Positions 24,006 through 29,033 of a stretch of 29,033 nt of DNA are shown piece by piece. This DNA is from a virus, in IMG/VR virus record IMGVR_UViG_3300002144_000083, positions 1 to 29,033 of that record; one strand, written 5' to 3'. The notes beneath the pieces were generated by a model. It saw only the letters and a program-made list of their open reading frames with translations. It ran no database searches and was not told the origin of the DNA. Within the stretch, counting starts at the first letter, position 1, and each line of letters opens with the position of its first letter. A program made the translations under genes and the position numbers.

Positions 24006-24227
24006 ATGACCCCTATAAAAGTTGAAGGACACTCTGATCTTGTTCGTGATGATAATACTGGGGCAATAGTTAATATAAATAAACCAGAAGCTGATCTTGC
24101 CAGAAAAAGAAAACAAAGCTGGCGAGATCAGATACAAGAACAGCAGCAACTAAAAACTGATGTAGATCAACTAAAGAATGATATTAGTGAAATAATGAAT
24201 TTACTGACCAAACTAGTAGAGAAATAA
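24006..24227 (+). CDS. Small coiled-coil protein between structural genes
   Basis: The 73-residue protein starts two bases after the upstream stop. Its N-terminus (IKVEGHSDLVRDDNTGAIVN) is of a type conserved in marine T4-like phages. The second half is a charged helix with heptad pattern (QQQLKTDVDQLKNDISEIMN, LLTKLVEK), so it probably oligomerises. Function is not known. The position between the large structural gene and the fibre suggests a connector or chaperone. Confidence 0.75.
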   Translation: MTPIKVEGHSDLVRDDNTGAIVNINKPEADLARKRKQSWRDQIQEQQQLKTDVDQLKNDISEIMNLLTKLVEK

Positions 24228-24230
24228 TAG

Positions 24231-26624
24231 ATGTCAAAACAAATCGTAAATATTAGTGACACAGTTAAAACCTTTCAAGAAAAGGTTAATATCATCTCTG
24301 CCGATCTTGGTTGGAGAGGTAATCTTACAACTGCTGAAGATTCTGATGTCATTGGCGCCATTAACGAACATGATGCGGAACTAGGTACCATTACAGCACT
24401 TGCTATGGGAACTACTGCTTCTACAGTGTCTGGAGCTATAGCCGAACTAGATGATAGATTAGACTCAGCTAATAATACTCAGATCAATTCTCCTAAGTTG
24501 TTTATGCGAGATTCTGCAGCTGATAATATTATTAAAGGCGATTTGTTTGTTCATAGTAATGTTGATGTTAGAGGCAATCTACAAGTTGACGGCACACTTA
24601 CAGTTGATGGCGTTGTCAACTTTAAAGCTGGTTCATCTGGCTCTGTAACACTTGGTGATGCAAATACCGATAACGTTGTGTTTAATGCGGATGTCAACTC
24701 AAATATTATTCCTAATACAGATAATACATATGATCTAGGTACCTCTTCACAAGAGTGGAGACACCTTTACATTGATGGTACTGCTAACATTGATAATGTT
24801 ATTGCGGATTCAGCCACTATCAGTAGTCTTAAAGCTTCTAATCTAACAGATAATCGTGTAGTTATTGCTGGTACAGCTGGTAAGATTGAAGATGATGCTA
24901 AACTTACATTTAATGGCACAAACTTATATGTTAATGCTACTGCTCAAGTAACTGGCGAAGCTACACTAGCTAGTGCTACTGTAAGTGATTTAACGAATAC
25001 GAGAATTGTTCTTGCTGGTACAGCTGGAGCACTTCAAGATAACACCAACTTTACTTTTAACGGAACACAACTAGCAGTAGGTTTAACAAACTTTACGGTC
25101 CAACATGCAACTGGTAACACTTTAGTTGCAGGTACACTAGGTGCTGGCGAAACTACGTTATCATCTGCTACAGTAAGTGATCTGACCAATACGAGAGTTG
25201 TTCTTGCTGGTACAGCTGGAGCACTTCAAGATAATTCCAAATTAACGTTTAATGGTACTACTCTCGCTGTAACTGGCAACGTAAGCGTAACTGGTACAGT
25301 AGACGGTCGTGATGTATCAGTAGATGGTACATTACTAGACACTCATGATGCTGAACTAGGTACGATTACATCTGGTGCTATGGGAACTATAGCATCTACA
25401 GTTTCAGGTGCGATAGCAGAACTAGATTCAGACCGAGATGTTGCTGTTACATTTTTAGGCACAAGATCACTTAATACTATTGCAACAGATGTAACAAGTG
25501 GTATTAATGAACTAAAGACCAGAGTTGATTTGCTTGATAGTGGATTAGGTGTAAGTATTGACTCAGCTTTCTCATTGATCGGACCAATGGGAACATTAAC
25601 TACAAGTGCTAAAAATACTCTTGTGTCATCTATAAATGAAGTTCACGCTCTTGTAGATCAGACAACCGATTTCACTAGTAAGTTTAGTGTCACCGATGCG
25701 GGTGGTGGTGGATCACTATCATATAACAATACAACTGGTGTGTTTACATACACAGGACCATCTACAGCTACAACTTCTGATTTAGGTATAATTAAGATAG
25801 AAGATGGTACTGTTCAGACCACAGCTGCTAATACAGTGACCACTACGGCTAGTAGAACTTATGGATTACAAATAAATGCATCTGACCAAGGCGTTGTTAA
25901 CGTACCTTGGACTGATACTGTCTATTCCTTGCCAGCAGCTACAACTACTGTCAGAGGTGGTATTGAGCTAGAAGATGATACTGTGCAGAGCACAGCTGCT
26001 AATACAGTGACCACCACGGCTAGTAGGACTTATGGATTACAAGTAAATGCAGCTGCCCAAGGCGTTATTAACGTACCTTGGACTGATACTGTCTATTCCT
26101 TGCCAGAAGCCACGGCTACTGCCAGAGGAGGTATCGAACTCTTTAGTAATACAGATCAAAGTGTAGCTGCTAATACAGTGACCACTACGGCTAGTAGAAC
26201 TTATGGTATCCAGCTAAATTCGGCTGGTCAAGCTGTTGTAAACGTTCCGTGGGTAGATACAAATACTGATACAATATATTCCTTACCAGCTGCTACAACG
26301 ACCGTCAGAGGTGGTATTGAGTTAGAAGATGATACTGTTCAGACCACAGCTGCTAATACAGTGACCACTACGGCTAGTAGGACTTATGGATTACAAGTAA
26401 ATGCGGCTGGTCAAGGCGTTATTAACGTTCCGTGGGTAGATACAAATACTGATACAGTATATTCTCACCCTAATCATACTGGTGATGTCACATCAACTGG
26501 TGACGGAGCAACTACTATTGCTGCTGATGTCGTAAACGCAGCCAAACTAACTAGTGCTGTAACTCTAATCATATATAACTCAGCTGGTACAGCAGTAAAG
26601 ACACTCTATGGCGCAGGCTCTTAA
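24231..26624 (+). CDS. Modular tail fibre protein
   Basis: The 797-residue protein is Thr/Ala/Gly/Asn-rich and built of repeats, as in phage fibres. The N-terminal part includes two GxMGTxASTVSGAIAELD modules (about residues 55-75 and 383-400) and YDLGTSSQEWRHLYIDGTAN, a motif common in marine phage fibres. Three SDLTNTR(I/V)VLAGTAGALQDN-type modules follow, the first more divergent. Residues about 515-740 are four copies of a unit with AANTVTTTASRTYGLQ, VINVPWTDTVYSLP and TTTVRGGIEL. The C-terminus (VVNAAKLTSAVTLIIYNSAG) is short. The N-terminus probably attaches to the baseplate. No receptor-binding domain or chaperone is identifiable. It starts right after the small coiled-coil gene. Confidence 0.82.
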   Translation: MSKQIVNISDTVKTFQEKVNIISADLGWRGNLTTAEDSDVIGAINEHDAELGTITALAMGTTASTVSGAIAELDDRLDSANNTQINSPKLFMRDSAADNIIKGDLFVHSNVDVRGNLQVDGTLTVDGVVNFKAGSSGSVTLGDANTDNVVFNADVNSNIIPNTDNTYDLGTSSQEWRHLYIDGTANIDNVIADSATISSLKASNLTDNRVVIAGTAGKIEDDAKLTFNGTNLYVNATAQVTGEATLASATVSDLTNTRIVLAGTAGALQDNTNFTFNGTQLAVGLTNFTVQHATGNTLVAGTLGAGETTLSSATVSDLTNTRVVLAGTAGALQDNSKLTFNGTTLAVTGNVSVTGTVDGRDVSVDGTLLDTHDAELGTITSGAMGTIASTVSGAIAELDSDRDVAVTFLGTRSLNTIATDVTSGINELKTRVDLLDSGLGVSIDSAFSLIGPMGTLTTSAKNTLVSSINEVHALVDQTTDFTSKFSVTDAGGGGSLSYNNTTGVFTYTGPSTATTSDLGIIKIEDGTVQTTAANTVTTTASRTYGLQINASDQGVVNVPWTDTVYSLPAATTTVRGGIELEDDTVQSTAANTVTTTASRTYGLQVNAAAQGVINVPWTDTVYSLPEATATARGGIELFSNTDQSVAANTVTTTASRTYGIQLNSAGQAVVNVPWVDTNTDTIYSLPAATTTVRGGIELEDDTVQTTAANTVTTTASRTYGLQVNAAGQGVINVPWVDTNTDTVYSHPNHTGDVTSTGDGATTIAADVVNAAKLTSAVTLIIYNSAGTAVKTLYGAGS
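24369..25429 (+). repeat. Dispersed fibre modules (AELD and LTNTR types)
   Basis: Two near-identical 84-base blocks encoding HDAELGTIT...GAIAELD begin near 24369 and 25345. Two closely similar blocks encoding SDLTNTR(I/V)VLAGTAGALQDN begin near 24984 and 25176, with a more divergent third copy near 24840. Confidence 0.75.
25797..26472 (+). repeat. Four tandem fibre repeats of about 171 bp
   Basis: A 41-base core beginning GCTGCTAATACAGTGACCAC recurs at 25824, 25995, 26166 and 26349. Spacing is 171, 171 and 183 bases (57, 57 and 61 codons). Cores 1 and 3 are identical and the others differ at one or two positions, while flanking parts diverge more. The longer last spacing comes from a four-codon insertion (VDTNTDT). 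Confidence 0.9.
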
Positions 26625-26626
26625 TA

Positions 26627-27553
26627 ATGGCAGTCAGAAGACCCCTAAAACTAGACGGGAGTAATAACCTTGTCGAGATGTCGGATGCAGATATTAATGC
26701 TATTAAAGCACAATGTCTATATCTCTATGGGGCTAGCCCATCTGTAAATCTTTCACAAGTAGCATCAGATGGTAACTTAGGTACTATTAATGATACTCGT
26801 AAGACAGCTGGCGCATATTCAACAAACATCACAGCATTTGTTGCTGAAACATCAACAGCAGAACCTGGCACAGTAACAGTAAGCTATGCCAGAACAAGTT
26901 CTGCTTCAGATAATACAACTGAGCCAGCTGATACAAGTAGCGTAGCATTTCCATTGTTTAATGACTCCGGCAATATAAAATCTATGACTGCTACAGATTT
27001 ATATGATACGTTTATATACAGTGCTATTGATACGCTAACTGATGGTTCTGATAGACCAGGAACATATAGAATACATACAGCAACATCTTTGACTGGTCAT
27101 ACTCTTGTTTCTGCAACTCCAGTATTTTCTGATACTCGTGCCGACACTTCTTTATATTCTGCAGCAGGTATTGCAGAAGCACTTGATCAACCATTTACAG
27201 TAACTGATTTCTATCTGTTTAAAGTAGATGCTGGATCAGCTACAGCTTACACAGTACCTATGTATGCAAGATCAGCCGACTATGATCTACAACAATATTC
27301 TACTGCTAGCTTTGATACTCTGCTACAAAACTTTATGAGACATGCTGCATCAGAAGTTGTGGGAACACGTATCTCATATAACATCAACGGTACTGGTAAC
27401 AACAGAGGTTCTGGTATGACTGATACCATTCTGAACGGCGCTGGTAACTATCAACAGCGATTTGTTAATGCAAATGACTATCGTTCACAAGAGTTTCCAG
27501 ACGGTACAGCTATAACTGCTGCTACATATTATTTAAGAATTACGCAAGTATAA
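26627..27553 (+). CDS. Conserved virion structural or fibre-accessory protein
   Basis: This 308-residue protein has an N-terminus (MAVRRPLKLDGSNNLVEMSD) of a kind seen downstream of fibre genes in marine T4-like phages, with ADINAIKAQCLYLYGASPSV next. The middle is Thr/Ser-rich and beta-like; the C-terminal part has SYNINGTGNNRGSGMTDTIL and ends in YYLRITQV. No enzymatic motif is visible. It begins two bases after the fibre stop and is probably cotranscribed, so a tail-fibre tip or adhesin role is possible but not shown. Confidence 0.72.
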   Translation: MAVRRPLKLDGSNNLVEMSDADINAIKAQCLYLYGASPSVNLSQVASDGNLGTINDTRKTAGAYSTNITAFVAETSTAEPGTVTVSYARTSSASDNTTEPADTSSVAFPLFNDSGNIKSMTATDLYDTFIYSAIDTLTDGSDRPGTYRIHTATSLTGHTLVSATPVFSDTRADTSLYSAAGIAEALDQPFTVTDFYLFKVDAGSATAYTVPMYARSADYDLQQYSTASFDTLLQNFMRHAASEVVGTRISYNINGTGNNRGSGMTDTILNGAGNYQQRFVNANDYRSQEFPDGTAITAATYYLRITQV

Positions 27554-27563
27554 GGATTTTACA

Positions 27564-28094
27564 ATGGACGGCTATGAATTCGTAACAGCTAGATTTGCAG
27601 ACAACGCAAGAAATACTGTAGAAGCTCTTTGGACAAGAACTCTTGAAGATGGAACAGTTGAGACTATTCCCGAATATATTGAGGCTAAATTAAATAGTGC
27701 TGGTGAAGCCGTAATCACCTCACCTCAGTGGGAAAAACTATTAACTCACATTGATATTGATGGTCTTCATGAAAATACTGGTAGATTTATTGGTGAGCAA
27801 AGACTACAATATGAAGATGCTGTTATGGTAATTGCCAGAAAACGTGGTATGATATATGAAGTCGATTCTATTAATAGTAACCTGTATAAATCTTTAGCTG
27901 AAACTATTTTTAAAACATTTAGTGAAGAAGACGATAAAGAAAAATTATTTATGTTAAAACTTCAAATGTTTGAACTAGATGTTGTTAAAGCAAGTAAAGA
28001 TAGAGAAACCAAAGCAAAATTAAGAAAAGCTACAAACATGATTGAAGCTATTAAATGGGCTTGTATTCTACATGAAAAGCCTATTGAAGAATAA
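27564..28094 (+). CDS. Unrecognised protein at the end of the fibre operon
   Basis: The 176-residue protein has a short beta-like start (GYEFVTARFADNARNTVEAL, then an acidic EDGTVETIPEYIEAKLN) and a strongly charged helical C-terminal half (FSEEDDKEKLFMLKLQMFEL, then KDRETKAKLRKATNMIEAIK). A good Shine-Dalgarno (AAGGAT) precedes the ATG. Position suggests a fibre assembly factor, but I recognise no family. It converges with the glycosyltransferase gene, with a 14-base overlap at their 3' ends. Confidence 0.72.
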   Translation: MDGYEFVTARFADNARNTVEALWTRTLEDGTVETIPEYIEAKLNSAGEAVITSPQWEKLLTHIDIDGLHENTGRFIGEQRLQYEDAVMVIARKRGMIYEVDSINSNLYKSLAETIFKTFSEEDDKEKLFMLKLQMFELDVVKASKDRETKAKLRKATNMIEAIKWACILHEKPIEE

Positions 28095-28851
28095 TGCCAA
28101 AATCTTTATTAACAATATGCAATAAGTGTGCTGCAGCTGTTGGTGTATTAAATTGGTGATCTAAAATAAAGTTCCACGGTAGATTTATATTTGTAAATGG
28201 TAAGTTATAATTTTCAATAAGATATGATAAACATACTTCATTATTAAGAAACCACACTTTAGTTATATCATCTGGATATAGATTATCGGTTTGCGCTTCA
28301 TTAAACCTTTTCTTACAATGGTCCAATCTGTCAGAAAAAGCCAAAGTATTAATACAAGATCTATTCATACCAACAACACCAGTATTAATACATTCATTAT
28401 TTCCGCTAATGTCGCTTAAAAGTAACATGGCTTTTTTAGCACAGGTTTTAGAAAACATATCCATTGAATGAAATAGATTATGTTTAAGCCTAAATCTCAT
28501 ATCATATTCATCTTGAGTTGATAATATACTATATGCACATATCACATTTAAATCAAACTTCTCAAAGAAGCTGACCTTAGTTCTCGAAATTATATCAAAA
28601 TCTATATATAGGACTTCATCATAATATTGACCAAGTTCTTCTATTTTTAAAAGCTTATTAAATTGTATCTTATCATAATTAGTTTCATTTGAACCAAATA
28701 GTTCATAATCGGCACCACATATATTGGCATAAGCTTTCTGATTATCAACAAGTTGATTTTTATACTTAGCAAACTGTTCTTTTTTAAAATCAGGAACAGA
28801 AGAATGTTCATCCACATTATCTGTGTATATACTAAAGATTATTCTTTTCAC
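28081..28851 (-). CDS. GT-A-fold glycosyltransferase
   Basis: The 256-residue protein begins with a Rossmann-like strand (MKRIIFSIYTDN) and has a DxD metal/nucleotide-sugar motif in EVLYIDFDIISR (D84-F85-D86), preceded by KIQFNKLLKIEELGQYYDEV, as in GT8-like enzymes. Other landmarks are ECINTGVVGMNRS, where INTGV is the usual acceptor/loop motif, and a final HLLHIVNKDFG with possible metal-binding His. It would transfer a sugar from a nucleotide-sugar donor; the acceptor is unknown. Candidates are virion fibres or host surface glycan. The start is GTG (28849-28851), which could also be the adjacent GTG. The gene overlaps the upstream partial gene by 20 bases. Confidence 0.8.
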   Translation of the reverse strand: MKRIIFSIYTDNVDEHSSVPDFKKEQFAKYKNQLVDNQKAYANICGADYELFGSNETNYDKIQFNKLLKIEELGQYYDEVLYIDFDIISRTKVSFFEKFDLNVICAYSILSTQDEYDMRFRLKHNLFHSMDMFSKTCAKKAMLLLSDISGNNECINTGVVGMNRSCINTLAFSDRLDHCKKRFNEAQTDNLYPDDITKVWFLNNEVCLSYLIENYNLPFTNINLPWNFILDHQFNTPTAAAHLLHIVNKDFGIILQ

Positions 28852-29033
28852 ACCACTGCCTTACATGGTTAAAGTCTTTACTTACACAGTGAATAAACTC
28901 AGATGTTCTTGATACATAACTCCATTTATCCATAAAGAAATGCCAATCATTTCCTAATTCTTGCCAAGCCAGTTCTTTTACAATAGTTTTATACCCCCAG
29001 ATAGTTTCATTATCATAGCCAAACATATATCTA
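28832..29033 (-). CDS. Partial gene upstream of the glycosyltransferase
   Basis: The frame is open to the window edge, so the 5' end may lie outside; an internal ATG is at 29024-29026. The visible C-terminal part is aromatic-rich (WGYKTIVKELAWQELGNDWH, FFMDKWSYVSR, EFIHCVSKDFNHVRQWCEKN) and ends NNL. I do not recognise it with confidence. The 20-base overlap with the glycosyltransferase gene and same orientation suggest a glycan-related operon partner. Confidence 0.6.
   Translation of the reverse strand, partial: RYMFGYDNETIWGYKTIVKELAWQELGNDWHFFMDKWSYVSRTSEFIHCVSKDFNHVRQWCEKNNL

Noticed and set aside
25797-26472. Regular repeats as a CRISPR array
   Set aside because: Units are about 171 bases, in frame within a fibre gene, and the spacers encode related peptides.

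Overview
This window comes from a large, AT-rich, T4-like contractile-tailed phage of the marine type (relatives include cyanophages and pelagiphages). The evidence is a run of recognisable T4 tail and baseplate proteins (gp2, gp4, gp5, gp6, gp8, gp25, gp26, gp27, gp29, gp48, gp53), a C-terminal piece of the T4 ssDNA-binding protein gp32, and several exact copies of the T4 late promoter TATAAATA in front of structural genes. The host cannot be told from this sequence. No tRNA, CRISPR array, insertion sequence or integration gene was seen. Genes are packed tightly, often with TAATG overlaps, and no gene-free stretch reaches 300 bases.

Layout. (1) Bases 1-880, plus strand: the end of gp32 and an unrecognised 191-residue protein. 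(2) Bases 885-5087, minus strand: an operon read from right to left. It encodes gp4 (head completion), a gp2-like DNA-end protector, a gp19-fold tube protein (probably a gp54-type tube initiator), gp26, a short frame that appears to be reached only by -1 frameshifting, and the gp29-like tape measure. (3) Bases 5097-5128: a compact divergent control region with overlapping late promoters. (4) Bases 5139-13193, plus strand: gp48 tube cap, gp53 wedge, then the hub and spike: gp27, a gp5-like OB plus tail-lysozyme protein, an amidase-fold protein, a separate beta-helical needle, and an SGNH-fold protein. (5) Bases 13226-18899: wedge genes gp25, gp6, a gp7-position protein, a gp10-type fibre or wedge protein and gp8. 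(6) Bases 18920-28094: a 1694-residue DUF4815-type virion protein, a small coiled coil, a 797-residue repeat-built fibre and two conserved accessory proteins. (7) Bases 28081-29033, minus strand: a GT-A glycosyltransferase and a partial upstream gene.

Together the genes build the lower tail. gp29 sets tail length, with the gp26 products as likely chaperones. gp27 and gp5 form the hub and puncturing device, gp48 and the gp19-fold protein start the tube, gp53, gp25, gp6, gp7-like, gp8 and gp10-like proteins make the wedges, and the fibre genes recognise the host.

Most notable observations: a canonical T TTT TTC slippery heptamer directly abutting the gp26 stop codon, with an open -1 frame running exactly to the tape-measure start (a lambda G/GT-like arrangement in a T4-like phage); and a hub cassette with three hydrolase folds, two of which seem to have lost catalytic or metal-binding residues.
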